The translations under genes and the position numbers were made by a program. This document shows positions 9,057-15,640 of a stretch of 28,641 nucleotides of DNA, piece after piece. The stretch is from the NCBI RefSeq assembly GCF_905207245.1, contig NZ_CAJLKP010000079.1, positions 1 to 28,641 on the forward strand. The letters run 5' to 3'. The notes under the pieces were generated by a model. The model made no database searches. It had not been told where the DNA came from and saw only the letters and a list, made by a program, of their open reading frames with translations. This DNA is from an uncultured Bacteroides sp. Its GTDB lineage: Bacteria > Bacteroidota > Bacteroidia > Bacteroidales > Bacteroidaceae. Position 1 is the first letter of the stretch. Each line of letters opens with the position of its first letter.

Positions 9057-10229
9057 ATGGTATTATGTGAACAAACCTGGCGCTGGTATGGTCCTAACGA
9101 CCCGGTCAGCCTGTGGGACATCAAACAAGCCGGAGCAACCGGCATCGTGAACGCCCTGCACCACATCCCCAACGGTGAAGTGTGGACAGTGGAAGAAATC
9201 ATGAAACGCAAGGAAATGATTGAAGCCGTAGGCCTGCGCTGGTCGGTAGTGGAAAGCGTGCCTGTGCACGAACATATCAAGACTCAGACGGGAGATTTCC
9301 AGAAATACATCGATAACTATAAAGAAAGCCTGCGCAACCTCGGCCAGTGCGGTGTGAACATCGTGACGTACAACTTCATGCCCGTACTGGACTGGACACG
9401 TACCGACCTTGCCTACGAACTGCCCGACGGAAGCCGTGCCCTGCGCTTTGAGCGTGCCGCTTTCGTTGCTTTCGACCTCTTCCTGCTACGCCGTCCCGGT
9501 GCCGAGAACGACTACACCGACGAAGAGAAAGCCAAGGCAAAAGCCCGCTTCGAACAAATGACGGATGCAGACAAGCAATTGCTGGTTCGCAACATGATTG
9601 CCGGACTTCCCGGCTCCGAAGAGAGCTTCACACTGGAACAATTCCAGCAAGAACTGGACCGTTACAAAGACATCACCCCGGAGAAACTGCGCGCCAACCT
9701 GATTTACTTCCTGCAGGAAATCGCCCCGGTGGCTGACGAAGCCGGCGTAGAGTTGGTTATCCACCCGGACGACCCTCCCTGCTCCATCCTCGGCCTGCCG
9801 CGTATCATGAGTAGTGCTGCCGATTTCCAGGCTTTGATTGACGCTGTTCCCAATAAGAGCAACGGTCTTTGTCTCTGCACCGGTTCACTCGGCGTAAGCA
9901 GTGCCAACGACTGTGCCGCCATCATGCAGCAATTTGCGGACCGCATCAACTTCGTTCACCTGCGCAGCACGCAGCGCGACGCAGAAGGTAACTTCTACGA
10001 AGCCAACCACCTGGAAGGCGACGTAGATATGTATCACGTCATGAAAGCCTTCCTCGAACTGCAACAAAAGCGTCAGGTATCCATCCCCATGCGTCCCGAC
10101 CACGGACATCAGATGGTGGACGACCTGAAGAAGAAAACCAATCCTGGATATTCCTGCATCGGCCGCCTGCGCGGACTGGCAGAACTACGCGGACTGGAAA
10201 TGGGTATCGCAAAGTCTATCTTTAAGTAA
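9057..10229 (+). CDS. uxuA: Mannonate dehydratase UxuA
   Basis: 390 residues, close to the usual UxuA length. It dehydrates D-mannonate to 2-keto-3-deoxy-D-gluconate (EC 4.2.1.8), the committed step of glucuronate catabolism, in the cytoplasm. The N-terminus QTWRWYGPNDPVSLWDIKQA is the family signature. Candidate ligands of the metal ion are H236 (VIHPDDPP), C274 (CLCTGS), H301 (FVHLRS) and D348 (RPDHGHQ), all present. It follows the SDR gene by 147 bp, the gap being filled by the GTTGAC hairpin; the pair very likely handles uronic acid released by the PL/GH88 and GH2 enzymes encoded just upstream. The remaining pathway genes (uronate isomerase, KDG kinase, KDPG aldolase) are not in this window. 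Confidence 0.97.
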   Translation: MVLCEQTWRWYGPNDPVSLWDIKQAGATGIVNALHHIPNGEVWTVEEIMKRKEMIEAVGLRWSVVESVPVHEHIKTQTGDFQKYIDNYKESLRNLGQCGVNIVTYNFMPVLDWTRTDLAYELPDGSRALRFERAAFVAFDLFLLRRPGAENDYTDEEKAKAKARFEQMTDADKQLLVRNMIAGLPGSEESFTLEQFQQELDRYKDITPEKLRANLIYFLQEIAPVADEAGVELVIHPDDPPCSILGLPRIMSSAADFQALIDAVPNKSNGLCLCTGSLGVSSANDCAAIMQQFADRINFVHLRSTQRDAEGNFYEANHLEGDVDMYHVMKAFLELQQKRQVSIPMRPDHGHQMVDDLKKKTNPGYSCIGRLRGLAELRGLEMGIAKSIFK

Positions 10230-10241
10230 TCTCTGTAGGCA

Positions 10242-10316
10242 GCATCAGTCCATCTGATGCATCCATACAATTAATTACGGGCTACAAGGCACTTATCATT
10301 CGTGCCTGTAGCCCGT
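10242..10316. terminator. Two hairpins between the convergent uxuA and HEPN genes
   Basis: A short hairpin GCATCAG/CTGATGC (10242-10260) is followed by a strong one: ACGGGCTACAAGGCAC (10277-10292) pairs with GTGCCTGTAGCCCGT (10302-10316) with a single bulged A. It sits just after uxuA and before the end of the opposing gene, so it can serve both directions. The U-tract is weak on either strand. Confidence 0.7.
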
Positions 10317-10364
10317 AACTAATTATAAACCATTTTATCGGTGAATTTACCGACTCAAAGCATA

Positions 10365-10772
10365 TCAATCCTGCTTAATAGAAATCAGTTCTTTCATTTT
10401 TTCAAGCAATATTTCTGTCTGTGGAAACAATGGGGCAACATCTATTTCTGCCCAATCAAACATATCATCATAATCACCTGCCTGACGCATATTAAGCAAT
10501 CGGGAAGCTAAACGAGCATCTTCCCTGCTCAGCAAACCTCTCGTTACAAATTCCTGTCCCAACATACAAATCAATCCACTATGAGTTTTTGAGGCAAACC
10601 CCTTATCCACCATTAGGGCTGAAGCCATGTGAAATACTGCATAATACAGGCGATTCGCTACTAAACTCCAATGATTGAACGATGCATTATCCCTCGCTTC
10701 AATCATTGCAGTCTCGGATTTCTGTATCCGATATGAAATTATTGCTTTTTTCTCATCAATCGTTAACGACAT
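10365..10772 (-). CDS. HEPN-domain protein (putative toxin/RNase of an MNT-HEPN pair)
   Basis: 135 residues, all-helical, PF05168-type HEPN. The motif R41-LYYAVF-H48 gives the R-x(4-6)-H signature of HEPN ribonucleases. In MntA/HepT (type VII) pairs the HEPN partner is the toxin and the nucleotidyltransferase inactivates it by modifying a Tyr two residues after the His (H-x-Y). Here that stretch reads H-M-A, so the usual modified Tyr is absent; Y43 and Y44 lie within the R-to-H loop instead. The start overlaps the end of the MNT gene by 10 bp, so translation is likely coupled. Function as toxin is inferred; some HEPN/MNT pairs of this subtype have no demonstrated activity. Confidence 0.85.
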   Translation of the reverse strand: MSLTIDEKKAIISYRIQKSETAMIEARDNASFNHWSLVANRLYYAVFHMASALMVDKGFASKTHSGLICMLGQEFVTRGLLSREDARLASRLLNMRQAGDYDDMFDWAEIDVAPLFPQTEILLEKMKELISIKQD

Positions 10773-11086
10773 ATCTCAATGCTTTCTTGTTCTACATTCT
10801 TATAAAAAGGAGTAAAATTCCTCTTTTGCCAATCGCTATAAGTGTAAAGCAAAGGATTTATCATAGCCCCTATCTTCCAGCCCAATTCCATCAAAGGGTA
10901 AGCAACATTATCAAAGTCATCATTATTAATCCGCTCCTTATCAATCAGAATAAGAATATCCCAATCAGAATCTTCACGCGCATCTCCGCGTGCCTGAGAG
11001 CCGAACAAAAGCACCCTCCCTCCTGTGGGAAGCACATTCTGCAAGGTATCCTTGATTTGCTGCAATATTTTTGTTTTAGAATACAT
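10763..11086 (-). CDS. MNT-type nucleotidyltransferase (putative antitoxin of the HEPN protein)
   Basis: 107 residues from the ATG at 11086. The minimal nucleotidyltransferase signature is intact: G29-S30-QARGDAREDS-D41-W-D43 (G-S-x10-D-x-D), the residues that bind the nucleotide and Mg2+. In MNT-HEPN pairs this protein is the antitoxin and transfers AMP to its HEPN partner. An in-frame TTG at 11110 would add eight residues, but it lies at about the predicted transcription start of a well-matched promoter, so the ATG, preceded by AAAGAAG, is preferred. First gene of a two-gene operon with the HEPN gene. Confidence 0.88.
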   Translation of the reverse strand: MYSKTKILQQIKDTLQNVLPTGGRVLLFGSQARGDAREDSDWDILILIDKERINNDDFDNVAYPLMELGWKIGAMINPLLYTYSDWQKRNFTPFYKNVEQESIEICR

Positions 11087-11113
11087 CGTATCTTCTTTAC
11101 TAATATCCAATTA

Positions 11114-11143
11114 CAAAGATAAAAATATATCATGTAATTCCAA
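11114..11143 (-). promoter_or_regulatory. Bacteroides-type promoter of the MNT-HEPN operon
   Basis: On the minus strand TATCTTTG (11121-11114) matches the -7 consensus TAnnTTTG, and ATTG (11144-11141) stands 19 bp upstream as the -33 element. Transcription would start near 11107, giving a leader of about 20 nt before the ATG at 11086. Confidence 0.65.
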
Positions 11144-11376
11144 TTCAACTTAGGCTTATTTCTCCAACTTTCCTGTTTATACCTAACAGCAGGATGTTAT
11201 TTTACCCATTCAACCGTTCCATTTTGACATTTTGTCTTTTATGCATAACGAGAATGCGATATTTCCGTCCCGTTACAAGGAAGAATGAAAAGAAACGAAC
11301 GAAAATCAGTATCTTACTTATTGACAGCGCGATACATAAATACATACAACTCTAATAAAAGAAAAACAGATGGTCT

Positions 11377-11552
11377 GTCTACCATATATAGACCGTCTGT
11401 CTACCACATATAGACCGTGCGTCTACCATATATAGACCGTTCGTCTCAGATATATAGACTGTTCGCGTCAGATCTATAGATTGTACGCGTCCCATCTATA
11501 GATTGTTCACCTCGGATATATAGTTCCTTGATGTAAGAACCATAGTTCCTTG
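11377..11552. repeat. 22-bp tandem repeat, about eight degenerate copies
   Basis: Units begin at 11377, 11399, 11421, 11443, 11465, 11487, 11509 and 11531, each exactly 22 bp. The first three are nearly identical and have the form GTCTA-N7-TAGAC followed by CGT; later units drift stepwise (CTATAGATTGT, then ATATAGTTCCTTG). Each early unit is therefore a spaced dyad repeated every two helical turns. The period is not a multiple of three, so it is not a protein repeat. Confidence 0.9.
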
Positions 11553-11740
11553 CATACATATTGCATATACTGCTTGTTATATGCAAAAATCGTGGATTTA
11601 TATTCAATAGATTATGCAATCGGAGCCTATTCCGGATGTTTTCGGAAAAGGCTCTGTCGTTAAAAGAACGGTTCCGGTTACTTTTTGTCCGGAATAAAAC
11701 GTGATGACTTTCACTTCAGTACGAATTAAGAGCTAAAAAA

Positions 11741-11835
11741 GAGTATCTGTCATGCTGAGCTTGTCGAAGCATCTACTCTCTTTGTATTTCTATAGAGATA
11801 AGATCCTTCGACTACGCTCAGGATGACAGATACTC
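11741..11835. repeat. REP-like long inverted repeat, copy 1
   Basis: The left arm 11741-11774 (starting GAGTATCTGTCATGCTGAGC) and right arm 11801-11835 (ending GGATGACAGATACTC) pair over about 34 bp with few mismatches around a 26-bp loop. The core CTTCGACTACGCTCAGGATGAC is shared with a second copy near 27442-27547, where 27 bases are identical. It is a dispersed palindromic repeat, not a gene. Confidence 0.9.
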
Positions 11836-11899
11836 AATATACGAATGAATAATGAGCATCTACTTATATATTGGTTAGATGAGAAATTATCTATTGATT

Positions 11900-12364
11900 C
11901 TACCTGAACAACCGGCACAGAAACGACCAGACAGAGGTTTTCTTGCCTCCTATCGCTCTATCATTATTCAGTATCTTTTCGTTTAATGAAAGGATTCTAT
12001 GAGTAAGGTCCGCCATCTTCTCAAACTCGGCCTGTAGCTTTTCCTCCCGTTGAGAACGCCTATAGTTTATCTCCAGCAAGTCATCATAGTCTTTTGTTAA
12101 ACGTGCATTTTCCTTATAAAGCCATTCTAAATGCTCTCTCGGAACCCGTTCGATGGTTGCATCATCTTCCGGGTACGACTTCGTTGAATTAAACTCAAGG
12201 GATTTTTCAAGGTCCTCCGCATCCACCATCGGGTCGGGGTCCTCGTAAGGGTCTTTATCCAGAGATGAACATCTCAGATAACCGAGCCTTATCCATTCGC
12301 GGATTTGCTCTTCGGATATGCCGTATTTCTCAGCGGCCAAACTTACAGAAAGCCAATTAGCCAT
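11900..12364 (-). CDS. Uncharacterised protein with N-terminal MerR-like HTH and coiled coil
   Basis: 154 residues from the ATG at 12364 (a TTG nine codons upstream also exists but has little support). No family name recognised. Residues about 5-35 (VSLAAEKYGISEEQIREWIRLGYL) look like a MerR/excisionase-type winged helix: the 'system-in-place, then hinge and strand' pattern that reads DNA or marks a peptide-binding variant. An acidic linker (DKDPYEDPDP) follows. Residues about 75-140 are strongly charged and helical (EHLEWLYKENARLTKDYDDLLEINY), probably a coiled coil. The C-terminus is a short basic-aromatic tail (VWSFLCRLFR). It has its own promoter about 250 bp upstream, so a long structured leader precedes it. 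Function unknown; a small regulator or scaffold is possible. Confidence 0.75.
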   Translation of the reverse strand: MANWLSVSLAAEKYGISEEQIREWIRLGYLRCSSLDKDPYEDPDPMVDAEDLEKSLEFNSTKSYPEDDATIERVPREHLEWLYKENARLTKDYDDLLEINYRRSQREEKLQAEFEKMADLTHRILSLNEKILNNDRAIGGKKTSVWSFLCRLFR

Positions 12365-12462
12365 ATAGAGTGTTTGATTAATAAGTTTCAAATCAACCCT
12401 ATACGGCTATAACTGGTGTATTACAAGAGGTACGGGGCATTACATCTTCCCTGTAAGAAGGT

Positions 12463-12552
12463 ATGTGGGTACCCCTAGAAAAGGAAGAGTAAGCCCGTAC
12501 CAAGAACTGATACAGGCTACGCTCGTCCGATTTCTAGATAAAACTCCCACAT
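12463..12552 (-). ncRNA. Candidate structured leader RNA element (90-nt extended hairpin)
   Basis: Four successive paired segments are nested: ATGTGGG (12463-12469) with CCCACAT (12546-12552); CTAGAAA (12475-12481) with TTTCTAG (12531-12537); GGAAGAG (12483-12489) with CTCGTCC (12522-12528), one mismatch; GCCCGTA (12493-12499) with TACAGGC (12511-12517), one wobble. It lies wholly inside the leader transcribed from the minus-strand promoter at 12615-12647 toward the gene ending at 11900. No known riboswitch class is recognised and no U-tract follows. Confidence 0.45.
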
Positions 12553-12614
12553 TTTACTTACACCGGAAGAGGACATATATGTATACGCAATACTATATGT
12601 CACTTGTTCACCTG

Positions 12615-12647
12615 CAAAGATACGTTTTTTTCATATTCAATAACAAA
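12615..12647 (-). promoter_or_regulatory. Bacteroides-type promoter with long leader
   Basis: Minus-strand TATCTTTG (12622-12615) matches TAnnTTTG, and TTTTG (complement of 12644-12648) lies 21 bp upstream. It points to the HTH/coiled-coil gene with a leader of about 240 nt. Confidence 0.6.
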
Positions 12648-12684
12648 ATGCCTTTATGTTTTTTACTTCCGGCTTAAAAAAACA

Positions 12685-13137
12685 TCAAATTAACTCGCTA
12701 CAACTCCTCCTTGCAAGGAGGGCTGTATATCTTTCGTCGAGCACTCTCCATGACACCGGCAAGGTATAGGTGAAATCCACCTTCCCTCCTGTATGAATCA
12801 TCATAACCGGGGAATATTCTCCCGGCTCCAAATTAGGCAGGATTACCAACACCTCTGTGTCGGTATACTTAAACACTCTTTTAACATGTATCAATGTGCC
12901 CTTATCGGAGACGGGAGAAAGACCCAGGTATATGGTTCCAAGTGAAGATAAGCACAGATTCTCACCTGTGATTACGACAGGAGCATTCGGAGTAATGGTT
13001 CCGTCACGCATGCCTGTCAGCGGATCGTACACATCATTGATAACAGGTACGTTCTTTCCGAAAAGCATCGGAAATTCATTCTTTTCCTGCTTCCTGTGAT
13101 GCAACTCAGCCACTATTTTTTTCTTATCTTTCATCAT
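12685..13137 (-). CDS. DUF4469-like Ig-fold protein lacking an HU-like domain
   Basis: 150 residues, no signal peptide. Residues about 40-140 resemble the C-terminal Ig/IPT-like DUF4469 domain of Bacteroidales HU-related proteins: PNAPVVITGENLCL, then a strand pair, then VLVILPNLEPGEYSPVMMIHT. In the better-known members an HU-like DNA-binding domain comes first; here only about 35 mostly charged residues (KDKKKIVAELHHRKQEK) precede it, so this is a shortened or orphan version. A 16-bp perfect palindrome (CCTCCTTGCAAGGAGG, 12706-12721) is part of its last codons. Function unknown. A candidate -7 element lies about 50 bp upstream; the gene is divergent from the HTH regulator at 13396. Confidence 0.75.
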   Translation of the reverse strand: MMKDKKKIVAELHHRKQEKNEFPMLFGKNVPVINDVYDPLTGMRDGTITPNAPVVITGENLCLSSLGTIYLGLSPVSDKGTLIHVKRVFKYTDTEVLVILPNLEPGEYSPVMMIHTGGKVDFTYTLPVSWRVLDERYTALLARRSCSELI

Positions 13138-13185
13138 ATAATATCCATCAATTAGTTAGTAATAACAGTCTATCAAACTGCTTCA

Positions 13186-13193
13186 CAAAATTA
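13186..13193 (-). promoter_or_regulatory. Candidate -7 element of the DUF4469-like gene
   Basis: The minus strand reads TAATTTTG, matching TAnnTTTG, about 50 bp before the start codon at 13137. No clear -33 element was found. Confidence 0.35.
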
Positions 13194-13395
13194 CATCACA
13201 ACGCATACACTTCCGTGCCAGTAATAAGAAATATCGGCCAATCCGTCTTTCTATATATGGCTGTGCAAGGTTTATCAAACACAATTTTCGAAAATACCCC
13301 CCATTCAAAAAAGAAATGTTACGATTATCGAAACAAGTAGCCTCCCAAAACTGTTAAATGGATAATAGACAAACCTCTAACTCAGACAAAAGATT

Positions 13396-14355
13396 ATGAT
13401 AACAAACGAGTTAAACACAGGATTAGTTAATGCCGTCAGAGAGAAACTCCCATCCAAAGAAAATCTTGCCAATACTTTAATGGACATTCTTTATATAGGC
13501 AAAGAAGCTATTTACCGCCGGCTACGGGGCGAAGTACCCTTCACACTGGCCGAAGCAGCCGTTATATCCCGTAAACTGGGTATATCGCTGGATAAGATGA
13601 TAGGCGTGAGCTTCCGCGACAATGCCGTTTTCGACATGAACATAGTGGATAGCAGCCAGCCGCTCGAAACCTACTACTCCATCTTGGAAAAGCAGGTGGA
13701 GCTATTCCGGAAAGTGAAAGAAGAAGAGAACTCGGAAATCGGGACTTCATCCAACATTATTCCGCTAACCCTCTCATTGAACTATAATATGCTTTCCAAA
13801 TTCCGGCTATTCAAATGGATGTATCAGAATGAAAACATAAAATGCAGGCATTTTAAAGAAATGGAAATTCCGCAGAAGATAGTAGATAAACAAAAAGAAT
13901 ATGCCAGTGCGGTAGCCCATATCCGTTCCGTAGATTACATCTGGGATAATATGATCTTCAGCCATCTGGTGAATGACATCCAGTACTTCTGCGACGTACA
14001 CCTCATATCCGATGAAGACAAGAACCTCCTGAAGGAGGAACTACTCTTGGTAGTAGACGACCTGGAAGAGTTGGCTGCCCGGGGAAAAAGCAAAACGGGC
14101 AACGACATTAATATCTACATTTCGAATATCAACTTCGAGGCTACCTACAGTTATCTGGAAACCGACACAATACAGCTCAGTCTGATCCGGATATATTCCA
14201 TCAACTCCATCACCACGCAAGATAGCGAAATGTTCCGGGGGCTGAAGGAATGGATTCAGTCATTGAAGAAATTCTCCACGCTGATATCGGAAAGTGGCGA
14301 GATGCAGCGCATCCAGTTCTTCAAGCAACAGCGAGAAATTATCGATGCACTATAG
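13396..14355 (+). CDS. HTH transcriptional regulator, first of two tandem paralogs
   Basis: 319 residues, cytoplasmic. Residues about 22-72 form an XRE/lambda-repressor-like helix-turn-helix: LANTLMDILYIGKEAIYRRL, then FTLAEAAVISRKLGISLDKMIG, in which 'KEAIYRRLRGE' would be the recognition region. The rest (about 80-319) is a helix-rich domain with no family I can name; it has a conserved C-terminal block (NIYISNINFEATYSYLE, RIYSINSI, FSTLISESGEMQRI) that may bind a ligand or partner. The next gene encodes a clear paralog, alike over its whole length. Both point toward the end of the pilus operon on the other strand. Regulation of that operon is plausible but is an inference from position. 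Confidence 0.8.
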   Translation: MITNELNTGLVNAVREKLPSKENLANTLMDILYIGKEAIYRRLRGEVPFTLAEAAVISRKLGISLDKMIGVSFRDNAVFDMNIVDSSQPLETYYSILEKQVELFRKVKEEENSEIGTSSNIIPLTLSLNYNMLSKFRLFKWMYQNENIKCRHFKEMEIPQKIVDKQKEYASAVAHIRSVDYIWDNMIFSHLVNDIQYFCDVHLISDEDKNLLKEELLLVVDDLEELAARGKSKTGNDINIYISNINFEATYSYLETDTIQLSLIRIYSINSITTQDSEMFRGLKEWIQSLKKFSTLISESGEMQRIQFFKQQREIIDAL

Positions 14356-14406
14356 CTCCTTTTTTCCGAATTCTGAAATTTTTCAAAGGATAAGTGCCTT
14401 ATTTCG

Positions 14407-14437
14407 AAAACAGATAGAACTCCTATCTGTTTTTTTT
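14407..14437 (+). terminator. Rho-independent terminator after the first HTH gene
   Basis: AAAACAGATAG (14407-14417) pairs perfectly with CTATCTGTTTT (14423-14433) around a 5-nt loop and runs into a T-tract up to 14437. The two paralogous regulator genes are therefore likely transcribed separately. Confidence 0.9.
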
Positions 14438-14533
14438 CATCCTCCAACTATTTACCTTCGCATTCTTTTCAATCAGAAAAGACTCTCGTTTTCACCACAT
14501 GATTTCAATCACAAAAGTTCCGTTAACAAGCTC

Positions 14534-14541
14534 TATATTTG
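14534..14541 (+). promoter_or_regulatory. Candidate -7 element of the second HTH gene
   Basis: TATATTTG matches TAnnTTTG and lies 55 bp before the ATG at 14597, after the terminator of the upstream gene. The -33 region is a poor match. Confidence 0.4.
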
Positions 14542-14596
14542 TATATGTCACAAATTCGTCCTATGACATTTGATTATTAACAAAAAAGAAAAGGCT

Positions 14597-15559
14597 ATGA
14601 CCAAAAATTACATTGTAAAAGAGTTGATTAACGAAATGAAAGAAAGAATTCCCCCAGGGCAGAACTTAGCCAATTATCTGACAGATACATTATATATGGG
14701 GAAAGAGGCCGTCTACCGCAGATTGCGGGGGGAAGTCGCATTCACCTTTGATGAAATAGCCGTAATTTCCCATAATCTGGGTATTTCCATCGACCAGATT
14801 ATCGGAAACCATCTATCCAACCGGGTCACTTTCGATGTGAATCTTCTGCATTCACCCAATTTATATGAAAGTTATCATGAAATAGTAGAGCGTTACCTGC
14901 GAATCTTCAATTCCATGAAAGGAGACAGCGTCACTGAAGTGTATTCTGCAACCAATACAATTCCTTTTACCTTTTACTCGGCCTATGAGTATCTGTCCAA
15001 GTTCCGCCTGTGCCGGTGGATTTACCAGAATGGGAAAGTGAAGACTCCCAATTCTCTGAGCGACATGCATGTGCCCGACAAAATAGTCGCTTCTCACAAG
15101 AAATTGAGCGAAGGATTAAAGAGAGCCGGAAAAACCTACTTTATATGGGACAGCAACGTATTCAGTTCTTTTGTAAAAGAGATTAAGTATTTTGCCGGAT
15201 TGAATCTGATATCTACGCCAGACGTCATGTATCTGAAGAACGAACTGCAACAGCTACTTATCGACCTGGAACATTTATCAGTGAAAGGAGAGTATAGCAA
15301 TGGACATGAATTGTACATTTACCTGTCGAACATTGATTTTGAAGCGACTTATACCTATGTTGCCAATAAGGATTACCAAATTAGCCTTTTCAGGGTATAT
15401 TCCATCAATTCCATGGATTCGCAAAGCCCGCAAATCTGTGAAATACAGAAGAACTGGATACAGTCGTTGAGAAGACATTCTACGCTGATTTCAGGTAGCG
15501 GGGAGGCGCAAAGGATTGCGTTTATCGAGAAACAAAGAAGTATTATTGAGACGTTATAG
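14597..15559 (+). CDS. HTH transcriptional regulator, second of two tandem paralogs
   Basis: 320 residues from the ATG at 14597, which follows AAAAAAGAAAAGG; an in-frame TTG at 14570 is less likely. It matches the upstream gene product end to end: LANYLTDTLYMGKEAVYRRL and FTFDEIAVISHNLGISIDQIIG in the HTH, then SKFRLCRWIYQNGKVKT, LYIYLSNIDFEATYTYV and HSTLISGSGEAQRIAF. The HTH is the best conserved part, so both proteins may read similar DNA sites, while the middle regions differ more, hinting at different signals or partners. It is followed by a hairpin shared with the converging pilus operon. The C-terminal domain has no recognised family. Confidence 0.8.
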   Translation: MTKNYIVKELINEMKERIPPGQNLANYLTDTLYMGKEAVYRRLRGEVAFTFDEIAVISHNLGISIDQIIGNHLSNRVTFDVNLLHSPNLYESYHEIVERYLRIFNSMKGDSVTEVYSATNTIPFTFYSAYEYLSKFRLCRWIYQNGKVKTPNSLSDMHVPDKIVASHKKLSEGLKRAGKTYFIWDSNVFSSFVKEIKYFAGLNLISTPDVMYLKNELQQLLIDLEHLSVKGEYSNGHELYIYLSNIDFEATYTYVANKDYQISLFRVYSINSMDSQSPQICEIQKNWIQSLRRHSTLISGSGEAQRIAFIEKQRSIIETL

Positions 15560-15590
15560 AAAAAAGGAACACCGAAGTAGTATAAAAATA

Positions 15591-15630
15591 AGTTGTATCA
15601 GGATGCTTTTGAAAAGTATCTGATACAACT
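15591..15630. terminator. Bidirectional terminator between second HTH gene and pilus operon end
   Basis: AGTTGTATCA (15591-15600) and TGATACAACT (15621-15630) are perfect arms; the inner bases GGATGCTTTT / GAAAAGTATC extend the stem with one bulge and a wobble. T-rich sequence follows on both strands, so it can end both converging transcripts. Confidence 0.85.
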
Positions 15631-15640
15631 CATTCAGGTT

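Larger units (their letters stand above)
11150..11899. other. Gene-free stretch with tandem repeats and hairpins
   Basis: No convincing gene lies between the MNT gene and the next minus-strand gene. It holds the 22-bp tandem repeat at 11377-11552, a hairpin AGCCTATTCCG (11624-11634) / CGGAAAAGGCT (11643-11653), and the REP-like inverted repeat at 11741-11835. A 42-codon open frame at 11285-11413 runs into the repeat and is not supported. Confidence 0.7.

Noticed and set aside
11285..11413. 42-codon open frame running into the tandem repeat
   Set aside because: Very short, no supported start signal, and its 3' part is the 22-bp repeat whose period breaks the frame.
11377..11552. CRISPR array
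   Set aside because: Units are contiguous 22-bp copies with no unique spacers, and no cas genes are present.
12465..12677. Small plus-strand protein in the leader region
   Set aside because: It overlaps the long hairpin and opposing promoter, has no start signal and a composition unlike real proteins.
12706..12721. 16-bp perfect palindrome CCTCCTTGCAAGGAGG as a terminator
   Set aside because: It lies within the last codons of the DUF4469-like gene and the nearest T-run is over 20 bp away, so a standard terminator is not supported.
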